Shown: positions 8,812 through 17,897 of the stretch, piece by piece
Layout: every line of letters begins with the position of its first letter
Position numbering within the stretch: position 1 is the first letter of the stretch
DNA from: Myxococcales bacterium
GTDB taxonomy: Bacteria; Myxococcota_A; Polyangia; Polyangiales; Polyangiaceae
Direction: 5' to 3'
Assembly: GCA_903642325.1 (NCBI GenBank)
Contig: CAHJWM010000004.1
Location: 1 to 64,000, forward strand
Length of the DNA: 64,000 nucleotides
The notes under the pieces: generated by a model
Seen by the model: only the letters and a program-made list of their open reading frames with translations
Told to the model about the DNA's origin: nothing
Database searches by the model: none
Made by a program: the position numbers and the translations under genes

Positions 8812-9555
8812 ATGGGAATCTTCGACTTTCTCAACAAAAAGAACGACGCGCCGCCGCGTACTTCGCAAAAAGAGATCGCGCGCCTGGAGCGGCTAATCAG
8901 CAACAAACTTTCGCAGAACTTCGATCGTCAAGAGGCGATCCAGGAGCTCGGGCGGATGGCCACGGCGCAAGCCGCCTCGGCCTTGCTCAAGCGCTTCGAC
9001 TGGGTGCTCGACCCATCGATCACCGACCAAGAAGAAAAAGAATCGTGCATGCACGGCATCGTGGCCGCGGGGGCGGATGCCCTCGAGCCGATTCGTGACT
9101 ATTGCAGAAAGGCGGAAAGCCTGACCTGGCCGCTCAAGGTGCTGCGTGCGATCGTAAAGGACGATGGGGAAGTCGCTCAGGAGCTGCTCGGCATTCTCGA
9201 TCAGTTCGACACCGAGTACGTGCGCAACGCCGAACCCAAGGTGCAAATCATTCAGGCCCTAGAGGCGTACCCCTCCGATGACGTTCGCGTCGCGGTCGAA
9301 CCGTTCTTGGGCGACATGAGCGAGCCGGTGCGATTCACGGCCGCGACGACTTTGTTCGCAGTGAACGACGCGGCCAGTGTGCCCGCGCTGGTCGATGCGC
9401 TTGCCACGGAAGAGTCGCGCCGCGTGCAAAACCGAATTGGGCAGGGCCTCGCGGACAAAGCTTGGCCGATCCCAACCGATGCCTCGGCCAACGTGACGAA
9501 GGCCCTTCCGCCTGACTTCGTGCTTGCCTCGGGCGTCGTGCAACGAGCTCGCTGA
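8812..9555 (+). CDS. HEAT-repeat protein
   Basis: This 247-aa cytoplasmic protein begins MGIFDFLNKK. The body is helical, with HEAT/armadillo-like units such as IQELGRMATAQAASALLKRF, VRFTAATTLFAVNDAASVPALVDAL and VQIIQALEAYPSDDVRVAVEPFL. Such solenoids are protein-binding scaffolds; no enzyme motif is seen. It lies ~115 bases downstream of the HAMP sensor and may work with it. A second HEAT gene next to a HAMP gene occurs at 15071-16753. Confidence 0.82.
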   Translation: MGIFDFLNKKNDAPPRTSQKEIARLERLISNKLSQNFDRQEAIQELGRMATAQAASALLKRFDWVLDPSITDQEEKESCMHGIVAAGADALEPIRDYCRKAESLTWPLKVLRAIVKDDGEVAQELLGILDQFDTEYVRNAEPKVQIIQALEAYPSDDVRVAVEPFLGDMSEPVRFTAATTLFAVNDAASVPALVDALATEESRRVQNRIGQGLADKAWPIPTDASANVTKALPPDFVLASGVVQRAR

Positions 9556-9606
9556 CTGGGTCGTTGCACGGTCGAGCGGTCGCAGGCGGCGAGCGCGTCG
9601 CCCGCC
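9537..9606. terminator. Two hairpins between convergent genes
   Basis: There is a perfect 10-bp inverted repeat, CGTGCAACGA (9537-9546) with TCGTTGCACG (9561-9570), straddling the stop of the HEAT gene. A second GC-rich stem lies at 9585-9606 (GGCGGCGA with TCGCCCGCC, one bulge). The location between facing genes suits bidirectional termination; there is no long U-tract. Confidence 0.5.
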
Positions 9607-9628
9607 ACTCGTCTCGACGACCGCGAGC

Positions 9629-10513
9629 TTATTCGGACACGCGGTATTGAAACGGCAAGTAAATGTTGTAACTCACTGTCAGCAATTGATTGAAGTTGAA
9701 GCGACGATCGTCGTCCGTGATCCGGTTATCCGGAAACTTCTTGTCCTTGCCGCCGCCCGCGGTGTCGAAACCGCTGGTGTCCCAGGAGAACGGTAGGCCG
9801 CGGTATTCGAAGCCGAGCGCACTCCACTTGTTGATGTAAAAGTTGATGCCAAGGCCAAAAGTGGGGGCAATGGCAACGCGCGTCGAGGTTTTGAACACAC
9901 CTGCGCAAGAATTGCAGTTCGCGCGCTCCTTCAGGCCCACGAAGGCGGGTCCGCCGAAGAAATACAGGTCCGTATCCAGATAGATGCTTTGGAATAGAGC
10001 CAACTTGCCGCGGAAAGGCACCGCGGTGAACTGCGGAGCGACCACCCAGTCGATCCCGCCGAGTTGCTTCTTGAAATCAGGGCCCACGTTGCCGGCCGTC
10101 AATTGCCGATCGAGCGAGGTTCCGTTCGGATTGGCTGCGGTGCCAGGGTCAGCGGCGCGGCGACCCGCATTCACGTTCTGGATCTGATCGGTAAGGTACG
10201 TTGAGATGCGGATCGCGCTTCCGACCGCTCCCCAAGCGCCAAACGCGAGCCAATCCGTAAAGTTGTATTGAAGGCGACCGCCTAGCAAAATCGTGCGCTG
10301 ATACTCGTCCAGCAAGGTGAAGGAGACGGCAGGCGCGATTTCGAAGCGCCCTTTGCGATGCAGCCTTAGCTTGCGTACCGCCGGGGCTCCTGCCAGCGGC
10401 CCCGTCAGCTGAATTTCCTGCGCCTGCGCGCTCGCCGAAACGGTGCACAGTGCCAGCGTGGCCGCCAGCACGGACACGACGCGCTTGAGAGACTTCTGTT
10501 TCGTGGTCGTCAT
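9629..10513 (-). CDS. Outer-membrane beta-barrel protein (GltA/GltB/Nfs-type candidate)
   Basis: This 294-aa protein starts with a Sec signal peptide (LAATLALCTVSASAQAQ). The mature part opens with a conserved-looking segment (RKLRLHRKGRFEIAPAVSF) and continues as alternating aromatic/small-residue strands, as in the myxobacterial outer-membrane beta-barrel family. The ATG at 10513 is preferred over the start at 10534 because GGGCGAGG sits just upstream and the signal peptide begins there. It follows another barrel gene with a 17-base gap. Tandem barrels near gltC-E-like genes suggest GltA/GltB counterparts; that assignment is inference. Confidence 0.72.
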   Translation of the reverse strand: MTTTKQKSLKRVVSVLAATLALCTVSASAQAQEIQLTGPLAGAPAVRKLRLHRKGRFEIAPAVSFTLLDEYQRTILLGGRLQYNFTDWLAFGAWGAVGSAIRISTYLTDQIQNVNAGRRAADPGTAANPNGTSLDRQLTAGNVGPDFKKQLGGIDWVVAPQFTAVPFRGKLALFQSIYLDTDLYFFGGPAFVGLKERANCNSCAGVFKTSTRVAIAPTFGLGINFYINKWSALGFEYRGLPFSWDTSGFDTAGGGKDKKFPDNRITDDDRRFNFNQLLTVSYNIYLPFQYRVSE

Positions 10514-10530
10514 GCCTCGCCCTTTGCCCA

Positions 10531-11535
10531 TCACTTCGGCAACCGGTAGTCGAAGGACGGCGGGATGAAGAACGCGACACCAAACTGTGCCTGTACGTTG
10601 TTCGTCAAGCTGGTTTCGCCGTACCAGGTATTCTTATTCGCGGGGTTTCGGTCGACCGTAAGGTTCTCGAGCTTGTCGTTGAAGACGTAATCGCGTACTT
10701 CGAGGACGGCCGCAAACCAGCGGTTGAAGAAAATGCGCAGGCCGATGCCCGCGTTGAACGCGAGCTTGGGCTCGAAAGAGAAGTTGCGGTTATCCGGATC
10801 GATGACGGGGATGGGGCGAACGCTGATCGCGCCCACGCCGCCGACGACGTATGCGTCGTAGTGAAAAATGAAGTCTCCGAAACCAGCAAATTTGCCGTAC
10901 GCGGGCACGTACGTGAAGTTCAGCGCGGCGGCCCACTGGTATTCAGTGAGTGGCACCGCGACGCGCGCCGAGCGCCGCACCTGAGCGTTGAACTCTTTGT
11001 CGTTATTTAAGTAGTACTCGCCGTTTATGCCGATCGCGAGCACGTTGGTGATGTAGTAGTTGAGCGCCAACACGGGAGCGGGATGGCTGACGAACTGATC
11101 GTTCATGCTCACCGACCAACCGAGCTGCAGCTCTAGGCGGCGAACGCGCAGCGCGTAGGCCTGTTGGACGGCGAAAATCTGCTCCTTGAGCGGGCGGGCC
11201 GCTTCCTTGTCCATATCCAGATTTGGACAAGCGGCCGGGTCGATCTTGCAGATGTCGTCGAGACCAGAGCCGCCGCCGGGGGTTGCGCTGTCGTCGCCAC
11301 CGGGGGCCGGCGTCGCCGTGACCGACCCGGCTGTATCACCGGCGGCGGCCGCGTCGGTTGCGGGGGCACCGGCGCCGGAGGCGTCGGCATCTACGACTGC
11401 GCTGTCGGTAGCGCCTTTGGAATCCTTCGCTGCAGCAGCCTTTCCGGCCGCATGGCTTTTCCCGGCAGCCCAGCTCTGAGCCGGGAAGATGCCGAGGGCT
11501 ACTGCTACGAGGAGCCCGATGGGACTTGACTTCAT
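10531..11535 (-). CDS. Outer-membrane beta-barrel protein with disordered N-terminal linker (GltA/GltB-type candidate)
   Basis: This 334-aa protein has a signal peptide (MKSSPIGLLVAVALG to SWA), then ~70 residues of Ala/Gly/Asp-rich linker. A short Cys-containing segment (ICKIDPAACPNL) and a helix lead into a ~220-residue beta-barrel region ending FIPPSFDYRLPK. It is probably an outer-membrane protein partnering its downstream neighbour. The start at 11535 is backed by GAAGAGG upstream and by the signal peptide; the 23 residues before it in the longer frame are not signal-like. A promoter candidate lies at 11646-11675. Confidence 0.72.
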   Translation of the reverse strand: MKSSPIGLLVAVALGIFPAQSWAAGKSHAAGKAAAAKDSKGATDSAVVDADASGAGAPATDAAAAGDTAGSVTATPAPGGDDSATPGGGSGLDDICKIDPAACPNLDMDKEAARPLKEQIFAVQQAYALRVRRLELQLGWSVSMNDQFVSHPAPVLALNYYITNVLAIGINGEYYLNNDKEFNAQVRRSARVAVPLTEYQWAAALNFTYVPAYGKFAGFGDFIFHYDAYVVGGVGAISVRPIPVIDPDNRNFSFEPKLAFNAGIGLRIFFNRWFAAVLEVRDYVFNDKLENLTVDRNPANKNTWYGETSLTNNVQAQFGVAFFIPPSFDYRLPK

Positions 11536-11645
11536 CGATGCCTCTTCCGCTTTCCCACTCGAACGACGCTTTGGACAACCCGGGGGTGCAGATACCGCAA
11601 CCACTTGAAATTATTACGGAATTCCATATACTGGAGCGCCGGGAG

Positions 11646-11675
11646 ACTATATCACGCTAAAATTCTCACAATCAA
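11646..11675 (-). promoter_or_regulatory. Sigma70-like promoter for the two beta-barrel genes
   Basis: On the minus strand, TTGATT (complement of 11670-11675) and TATAGT (complement of 11646-11651) are 18 bases apart. They lie in an AT-rich island (about 11605-11705) that stands out against the GC-rich surroundings, ~110 bases before the start at 11535. Confidence 0.5.
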
Positions 11676-11718
11676 CAAGCTAGAAATTTCTGACCCGACG
11701 ACAATCTAAGCCGACGCA

Positions 11719-12975
11719 TCATTCGGCGGCATCGCGACCGAGTAATGCCTCCACGAAGTCAGCTGGGGCAAACTCATGGAGATCGTCAGGCCGCTCACCG
11801 AGGCCGACGAAACGAACTGGCAGATGTAGTGCGTTGGCGATTCCGAGTACGACGCCCCCCTTTGCGGTGCCGTCGAGCTTAGTGAGCACGATGCCGGTAA
11901 GTGGCAACGCTTCCTTAAACTCTCTAGCTTGAGCAAGAGCGTTTTGCCCGTTCGTCGCGTCAATGACCAGCAATATTTCATGCGGCGCACCGGGCAGCGC
12001 TTTTTCCGCTGTCTTGGCCAGCTTTTTCATCTCCGCCATCAGGTTCGACTTCGTGTGTAAGCGACCTGCGGTATCCGCAAGTACTACATCCACTCCTGAT
12101 TGCTCGGCCTTCTTAATCGCGTCGAACACTACACTACCAGGATCGGCGCCGTCCTTACCGCGCACCACCTCACAGCCCACGCGGTCACCCCAAACAACCA
12201 ACTGCTGCACGGCCGCAGCACGAAACGTATCGCCGGCGGCAAGTAGGCACTTCTTGCCGCTGGCGTTGAGTTTCGTCGCGAGCTTGCCAATGGTGGTCGT
12301 TTTACCGGCGCCATTGACACCGACCAAAAGCACGACGCTCGGCTTGGCCGTGAGCTCGAGTGCGCCCGAGCTGCCATCGATCGAGACGATCCGTTCGGCC
12401 TCAGCTCGCAATGCGTCCCACACCTTTTCGGGATCCGCGAGGTCGCCATGGACGAGGGTTTCTCTGACGCGGTCGAGCAACAGCTTGGTGGTCTCGGTGC
12501 CCACGTCGGAAGCCAGTAAGACTTCTTCGATCTGATTCGTGATCTCCGCCCCGAGCTCTTTTTTGCCAGAAAAAAGCGCTCGAAGCCGGCCGAAAAACCC
12601 CTCCGAGCCACGCGCTTTCGACAAGCCGCGACGCAGGCCTTCGATGTCACGGGGGCCCCGCTCCGGCTGACGCGAGGGCGGTGGGCGCGGAGGGCGACCT
12701 GCCGATGCGGGGGCTTGCGAGGGAGTGATTGGCGTTGCCGTCGGAGCGAGGTTCGATCCTGTTTTCGAGGCTGAACCAAAGGCTGGGCTGTTCGAGGCGT
12801 CCGACGCTTCCGTATCCGCAACAACGGCGCGCCCTGGCAAGCGCTGAGGCCGCGGCGGCGGCTCGCTTTTCTTGGGTGGCGGAGGCAGCTCCGCGGTCTG
12901 CCTGTTCTTGAAGAACAAGAAATAGGCGGCGACAGCTGCGATTAGCGCGACGAGCGCGATTAAGGCGTAAATCAT
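11719..12975 (-). CDS. ftsY: Signal recognition particle receptor FtsY
   Basis: This 418-aa protein starts with a TM helix (IYALIALVALIAAVAAYFLF) and a Pro/Ser-rich acidic linker, then the NG domain. GTPase motifs: GVNGAGKTTT (G1), DTFRAAAVQQL (G2), DTAGRLHTKSNL (G3), TKLDGTAKGG (G4) and GLGERPDDLHEF near the C-terminus, as in all FtsY/Ffh. It docks SRP-ribosome complexes at the inner membrane. The N-terminal TM helix replaces the long acidic A domain of E. coli and is common in this phylum. Confidence 0.97.
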   Translation of the reverse strand: MIYALIALVALIAAVAAYFLFFKNRQTAELPPPPKKSEPPPRPQRLPGRAVVADTEASDASNSPAFGSASKTGSNLAPTATPITPSQAPASAGRPPRPPPSRQPERGPRDIEGLRRGLSKARGSEGFFGRLRALFSGKKELGAEITNQIEEVLLASDVGTETTKLLLDRVRETLVHGDLADPEKVWDALRAEAERIVSIDGSSGALELTAKPSVVLLVGVNGAGKTTTIGKLATKLNASGKKCLLAAGDTFRAAAVQQLVVWGDRVGCEVVRGKDGADPGSVVFDAIKKAEQSGVDVVLADTAGRLHTKSNLMAEMKKLAKTAEKALPGAPHEILLVIDATNGQNALAQAREFKEALPLTGIVLTKLDGTAKGGVVLGIANALHLPVRFVGLGERPDDLHEFAPADFVEALLGRDAAE

Positions 12976-13073
12976 TGCGGCTCACCGCGCCGGCGCGGCA
13001 GTGGTAGCGGACTATAGAAACGCGCGCTTTGCTCCGTCAATGGGGCTTGCGTGCTTTCAGCGGCTTGCGGTTA

Positions 13074-14855
13074 TCAAGTCGGTTTCCGACGATGCGCAGG
13101 TTCGCGGCGCAACACGTCTTGCTCCTTCGTCTCGGACAGGGGGTCCGGGCCAAAGGCCGCTTCCTCTACTGCGTTGGCCCATGTAGCGACCTCCACTGGA
13201 TGGCCGCGCCGCGCGAGCTCTCCAGGCGTCGCTTCGGCACGTCGCTCAGATCCATCCTCGCGCCTTGCCCAATCGACGAAGCGAGCGAGCAATGTGCGTC
13301 GTCGCGAGACCAACGACAACAACAGGGTGCCCGGCGGCGGCATGGGTGCAGCGAGCGCACTGTGAAAGTCAGCGCGGACCTCCAACGCGGCCCCAGGGCC
13401 GGCAGGGCTGCCGCCTTCTAAAGTGAAGTTGCCCTGCGCGTCCGTGTACGCGCGCCGCAGCACGCCGCTCGCATCGAAGGCCGGCACGCGCAGTAGCACG
13501 GCGGCGTTGGCGATGGGGGCGCCGTCGTGCGCGTCGACGACGCGACCGTGCCAGCCTCCTTGCTCTGCGCCGAGCTCGAGCACATTCACCGGCAGGCGGA
13601 TGCTTTCATGACCCGTCCGTGCAAGCCGAGCGCGTTCCATGCGCCGCGGTCTTTGCCAACCGATGAGCAGCCAGGCGCCGAGCGCAGCGACCACCGCAAT
13701 CCAGGCGATCCGTCGCCAGGGGCTCGGCGGAGCGATGGGGACCGTTACGGAGAGCACTCCGCCGGGCAACCACCACGTCGCGTCCGGCACATAACGCAGC
13801 TCGATCGGCCTTCCCTTGACCTGCGCCTCCTCCAACTGCAGCTCGAGCTCCGCGTTGCCGTTGGCGACGCGCGCGCTGCCGACGCTAACACCGCCGCTCC
13901 ACGCTTCGATCGAGCCGCTCGGTACGGCGCCGGCCACCGAAGTCGCGCGCACCCGCACCTGCACCCCGTGTTCGGGACGGCTAGCGGCGATGGGGCTCGC
14001 CAGCGAGAGCTCCACCAGCGCGGTGAGAGTCACGTGCAAAAACGCGCGTGCGGCGCGCGTGCTGACGCTGCCCGGAAATTCGGCGCTCAGCTCGAAGGGA
14101 CCAGGAGCGCCGAGAATTTCGCTTGGAATGCGGAGCTCAGCGCTGCTTCCAATCTCCACCGACACAAAACCGATCGGCCGGGCGGAGGCGGCGTCTCGCG
14201 CGGCACGAACCGCTATGCCCAGCGTCTCGATCCCTTCGCCGGGCATCAGAGCGGGCTCGGGACGAGTCGCCAGGGACAAGACCTGGCTCGTGCGCTCGAG
14301 CGCCAGCACCGTTTGCGCTGGAGCGAATGCCAATTGAACAGAGCGTGTGGCTCGGTCACCGATGACGCGCAGCGAGGCGGCGGCGTACAGGCCGCTCGGG
14401 TCCGTGAAGCTCAGCTCGAACTCGGGCCGTTCAGGAGTGCCGTCGAAGTGCACGCACAGCGCGCCGGCGGCATTGGTGCGCACGGCGTACACGAACGCGG
14501 AGTCGTGAGCCAACTCGCCCCCTTTCGAACCGCACTCGCGTGCGGTCGCCATCGACACGCCAGGGTCGAGCAACTTGAGCCTGAGCGGCGCGCCGGAAAC
14601 CGGATGCCCTGCGTCGTCCAGCAGGCGTGCCTCGACTTCGCATGCGCCAAGTCGTAGCGCCGCGCTGGCCTCGATCGTCGAGCCACCGGTAACGCGAAGC
14701 TGTGGCTGTGCGTTCGCGCACGACAGCCACCCCGGGTAGGACAGCGCCGCACACACAGCAGAAACGGCGCGCGCGCAGCGGTATCGACGGACGCAAAATG
14801 GCTTGCTTGTTTTGCTGGTCGGCGCGCGCAGCGGTCTCACCTCGCCAGCATACAT
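13074..14855 (-). CDS. Membrane protein with Ig-like repeats and a carboxypeptidase-regulatory-like domain
   Basis: This 593-aa protein shows an N-terminal signal-like segment (AVSAVCAALSYPGWLSCANA) and ~350 residues of beta-rich, Ig-like sequence with phrases such as VEARLLDDAGHPVSGAPLRLK. A TM helix follows (IAWIAVVAALGAWLLIGW, about residue 385), then a C-terminal domain with HGRVVDAHDGAPIANAAVLL and YTDAQGNFTL, typical of carboxypeptidase regulatory-like folds. It is probably a cell-envelope structural protein; the function is unknown. The start is uncertain: ATG 14855 is used, but the frame is open to 14939. Confidence 0.65.
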   Translation of the reverse strand: MYAGEVRPLRAPTSKTSKPFCVRRYRCARAVSAVCAALSYPGWLSCANAQPQLRVTGGSTIEASAALRLGACEVEARLLDDAGHPVSGAPLRLKLLDPGVSMATARECGSKGGELAHDSAFVYAVRTNAAGALCVHFDGTPERPEFELSFTDPSGLYAAASLRVIGDRATRSVQLAFAPAQTVLALERTSQVLSLATRPEPALMPGEGIETLGIAVRAARDAASARPIGFVSVEIGSSAELRIPSEILGAPGPFELSAEFPGSVSTRAARAFLHVTLTALVELSLASPIAASRPEHGVQVRVRATSVAGAVPSGSIEAWSGGVSVGSARVANGNAELELQLEEAQVKGRPIELRYVPDATWWLPGGVLSVTVPIAPPSPWRRIAWIAVVAALGAWLLIGWQRPRRMERARLARTGHESIRLPVNVLELGAEQGGWHGRVVDAHDGAPIANAAVLLRVPAFDASGVLRRAYTDAQGNFTLEGGSPAGPGAALEVRADFHSALAAPMPPPGTLLLSLVSRRRTLLARFVDWARREDGSERRAEATPGELARRGHPVEVATWANAVEEAAFGPDPLSETKEQDVLRREPAHRRKPT

Positions 14856-15070
14856 CCCAATCCGGAAGGTGCGTTCGGCGAGAAAGTGCTGAAGCAATCG
14901 CCATCCTTGGTCGTCTGACGAGGCAACGTGAGCGTGCACGAGAAGGTGAGGACAAGCGTGGCAAGGGTGGCAAGGGTGCCCGTCATGGCGCCGCCGCGAT
15001 CAGCGGCCGGCCCTGGGATGCCCACGGCAGATGGACGTCGCTTCAGGTGCTCGTGATATCGTGGCTCGCG

Positions 15071-15856
15071 ATGCGTCGTTTCGTTGTGGCCGTCGTTCTG
15101 GCCGGCGTGGGGTTCGTAATGGCGCGGCCGGCAATGGCCGAGGACACGGCTGACGTAGATCACTTGATGCAAAACTTGGTGAGCGGTTCGGACTTTCGAA
15201 TCCGAACGCAGGCCGCACTGGCTCTCGGCGCTTCGAGGTCACGGCGAGCGGTCGAACCGTTGTGCACCGGGCTCGCCGATCCCAATGCCACGGTGCGCGC
15301 GGCATCCGCCGCGGCCCTCGGCCGCCTGCGCTTGGGTGGCACGGAATGCCTACAAAAGCGGCTCACGAGCGAGACGAGCGAGACCGTAAAGACCACCATT
15401 CAAAAAGCGCTGGACCCCGTTTTCACTACCGACACCAAGTACTATTTAGCTATCGGCAAAGTCACGGACAAGACCGGGCGTTCGGGCGAAGAGATCGACG
15501 GTATCATTCGCGGCGCGATGGCTAGTGCGGCGGCGCTTCTGCCGGTATTTGCGCTGGCGCCGGCCGGCGAAACCTTGCTCGATGCCAAACGCCGTCTGGC
15601 GCCGCACGTCAACGTGAAGTCTTACTTTCTGTCGCCGCGCATCGGCGCGCCCGAATACGTGGCGGGCAATCTCACGGTCCGGCTCGAGATTGCGATGTTC
15701 AGCTACCCGGACAAGGCCTTGCTCGGAAATTACACGACCAAGCTTACTGAGCCCGGGGTGACCGCCGCCGATAGTGAAACGGAGAACGACCTCATAAAAA
15801 CGGCCGGCGAGCGCGCACTCGATAAGTTTTCGCAGATCGCCACTCGCCTACAGTAG
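15071..15856 (+). CDS. Exported HEAT-repeat protein
   Basis: This 261-aa protein has a signal peptide (MRRFVVAVVLAGVGFVMARPAMA) and one or two HEAT units (RIRTQAALALGASRSRRAVEPL and ATVRAASAAALGRLRLGGTECL). A ~150-residue C-terminal domain of unknown fold ends in a helical segment. It is likely periplasmic. ATG 15071 is selected because the signal peptide begins there; the much longer upstream extension overlaps the opposite-strand gene and is not protein-like. It precedes the HAMP gene by ~110 bases in the same direction. Confidence 0.78.
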   Translation: MRRFVVAVVLAGVGFVMARPAMAEDTADVDHLMQNLVSGSDFRIRTQAALALGASRSRRAVEPLCTGLADPNATVRAASAAALGRLRLGGTECLQKRLTSETSETVKTTIQKALDPVFTTDTKYYLAIGKVTDKTGRSGEEIDGIIRGAMASAAALLPVFALAPAGETLLDAKRRLAPHVNVKSYFLSPRIGAPEYVAGNLTVRLEIAMFSYPDKALLGNYTTKLTEPGVTAADSETENDLIKTAGERALDKFSQIATRLQ

Positions 15857-15964
15857 CGGCCAGTGTACGTCGCTTTTCTCGAGCTATTCCGTGCGCGCTC
15901 ATTGCGCGTAGTGCCTCCGAGGCCGTAATCTCGAATCCTTATTCCCTGCAAGGAGTCCCCTGTC

Positions 15965-16753
15965 GTGGGTGAAGCTTCCACCGCGCCTCTTCCGGTCCCC
16001 GGCCGGCATCAGCGGCGAATTCGCAATTACTTGCTCGATAGCCGTTTTCAGCTCAAGTACACCGCGTACCTGGTGGGCATCGCGCTCCTATTCAGTATCC
16101 CGCTCGGGCTGCTGATCTGGCGCACCAGTGTGGCGGTGATTGCGCAGAGTCATCAGGCCATGCATCAGGGCGAACAGGTCGTCGCGCGAGGCCGGGAGGT
16201 CCTCACTGAAAGTCAAAAGGTCAGTGAGGTCGTGAAGATGAATATTATCAAGGACCCGGTTTATAGCGATAATCCGGCCTTGCTCGACGCCTTCAAGGCG
16301 GACGCCGACAAACAGGACGAACGGCTCAGGGTGCAGCAGCAAGCCTTGGAGGGGCAAGCGAGCGCGCTTCGCGACCAGGCGGCGGCGCTCACCGAGAGCC
16401 AGCACGTGATGCTTTACACGTTGGTTGGTGCGCTCTTGCTACTCGTAGTCTTGATTGGCTTTGCGGGTATTCTAGTGACGCACAAGGTGGCCGGTCCCAT
16501 CTTCAAGATGAAGCGCCAAATCAACGATGTGGGCGAAGGCCGTCTGAAGATTCCCGGCAGGCTGCGCAAAGGTGACGAGTTAGTGGATTTCTTCCAGACG
16601 TTCGAGACCATGGTGGTCAACCTGCGCCATCGCCAAGAAATCGAGATCCAGAAGCTGGAGAGCGCGATCACGACGCTAGAGCCCAAGGCCGAGCCCGGTG
16701 CGCTCGGTAGCCTCTACCAGCTGCGCGAAGAGATGAAGGCCGCGCTGGACTAA
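15965..16753 (+). CDS. HAMP-domain membrane protein
   Basis: This 262-aa protein has TM1 (~35-55), a periplasmic coiled-coil-like helix of ~95 residues, TM2 (~150-172) and a cytoplasmic HAMP segment (HKVAGPIFKMKRQINDVGEGRL). It ends in a short helical tail without a kinase or methyl-accepting domain. It is probably a signal-relay or adaptor protein at the inner membrane. The GTG start at 15965 is supported by AAGGAG eight bases upstream. Confidence 0.8.
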   Translation: MGEASTAPLPVPGRHQRRIRNYLLDSRFQLKYTAYLVGIALLFSIPLGLLIWRTSVAVIAQSHQAMHQGEQVVARGREVLTESQKVSEVVKMNIIKDPVYSDNPALLDAFKADADKQDERLRVQQQALEGQASALRDQAAALTESQHVMLYTLVGALLLLVVLIGFAGILVTHKVAGPIFKMKRQINDVGEGRLKIPGRLRKGDELVDFFQTFETMVVNLRHRQEIEIQKLESAITTLEPKAEPGALGSLYQLREEMKAALD

Positions 16754-16769
16754 GGAAACCGTGAGCGCG

Positions 16770-17225
16770 CTAAAATGCCGCTCTTATGTACTCGACATGT
16801 GCACGCGCGTTGCTCCACGTCACGCTCGCCACATCGAAGCGTAGATGGTCGAACTCTTGTCGAAAGCGGAATTTGCGGCGCCATAGCCGTTCCCCGGCGC
16901 GGCGCAGGCGTGTTCGCTTCCAACCGTCGATGCTTCCGAAGGCGGAAGTCCACGACCCGGGACTGCGCGTGCGCACTTCGACTATGGCGAGTGTCCGCCC
17001 GTCTTGCACGAGCAAGTCGATCTCGAGATAGTTGACCCGAACATTAGCGGCTAGCACGTGGATACCTCGCGCTTCGAGCCAGTGACGCACGACGCGTTCC
17101 GCCGTTGAGCCGAGCGCATGTCGATCAAAAGCACAGCCATGTCCGCCGCGCGTACGAGTTCGCCCGCGGTAATCGAGCTTACGGAAATGCTTTGCGCTTC
17201 CCCCGTCGCTCGCGGCCATCTCCAC
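16770..17225 (-). CDS. yraN: YraN family protein (UPF0102, endonuclease-like)
   Basis: This 151-aa protein matches UPF0102: GSTAERVVRHWLEARGIHVLAANVR, then EIDLLVQDGRTLAIVEVRTR, the restriction-endonuclease-like E-x-D...E-x-K/R core, with Arg in the usual Lys position. The C-terminus has the usual KRxRLRRAGERLWRR helix. The biological role of the family is not settled. The N-terminal ~40 residues are longer than typical, so a downstream start is possible. It converges on the HAMP gene with 16 bases between stops. Confidence 0.82.
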   Translation of the reverse strand: MEMAASDGGSAKHFRKLDYRGRTRTRGGHGCAFDRHALGSTAERVVRHWLEARGIHVLAANVRVNYLEIDLLVQDGRTLAIVEVRTRSPGSWTSAFGSIDGWKRTRLRRAGERLWRRKFRFRQEFDHLRFDVASVTWSNARAHVEYIRAAF

Positions 17226-17306
17226 CCCTCATCGGGCGGGTGGACAAGAGGTTGCGCTGAATTGCCGAGGGCGGCGCGAGCCGCAGCGGTCGAGGCTTAG
17301 CGACGT

Positions 17307-17897
17307 TCAGCCTTGGTCCGCATCGCCACACGTACCCTTCTCGGTCGCCGTCGGTCCACCGACTGGGCTGCACTGCACGCCGGGATCCTTCGGGTCGTAC
17401 TGACCGCCGTTCCGGATGCAATAAGAACCTACGAGCTCCGCTTGACCCAGGCCGACATCGTCAAAATCGTGCGTGCAGGAAAAGCCCGACGGGCACTTGC
17501 AGTAACGCGCGTTCGAGTTGGGCCCGTCGCATCGGCACGAGCAGTAAACTGCGTTCTCGGCCAGCCGCTTGCTCAGCTGCGGAGAAACGGCGACGGTCAC
17601 GGGCTGGTTCGGGTCGCCGGGGACATGGCAATTAGCGGGCTGACCCGCGACGGGCTCTCCCTGGCCGTACCGACAGCTAACGCGCCCTTGGAAATGATCC
17701 ACCAAACACAGCCGCGTCTCGCACTGAAACGAGCGCGCTTCGAGGTTCGTCTCGTCCGAGCTATAGCCCGAGAAGGTAGTGGTGTACTCGTCTTCGGGGG
17801 TGCAGGGGTCCCCGACGCCGCCGGGTTGGCAAGCGAGAGGCATGAGACCGACGAGCGTGGTGACCAACAGAGAGAAGCCCGTGATTTTACGTATCAT
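17307..17897 (-). CDS. Cys-rich lipoprotein
   Basis: This 196-aa protein has a signal peptide with lipobox LMPLAC and a mature part unusually rich in Cys. One stretch (VYCSCRCDGP through YCKCPSGFSC) has six Cys in ~26 residues, resembling small disulfide-knotted modules in other myxobacterial lipoproteins. It is likely outer-membrane or surface anchored; the function is unknown. ATG 17897 is preferred to ATG 17915 because the positively charged n-region (MIRK) begins there. Confidence 0.72.
   Translation of the reverse strand: MIRKITGFSLLVTTLVGLMPLACQPGGVGDPCTPEDEYTTTFSGYSSDETNLEARSFQCETRLCLVDHFQGRVSCRYGQGEPVAGQPANCHVPGDPNQPVTVAVSPQLSKRLAENAVYCSCRCDGPNSNARYCKCPSGFSCTHDFDDVGLGQAELVGSYCIRNGGQYDPKDPGVQCSPVGGPTATEKGTCGDADQG

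Noticed and set aside
13527-14657. 376-aa plus-strand ORF opposite the Ig-like protein gene
   Set aside because: Its Arg/His/Gly-rich sequence has no domain; the minus frame has a signal peptide, a TM helix and beta-domain motifs.
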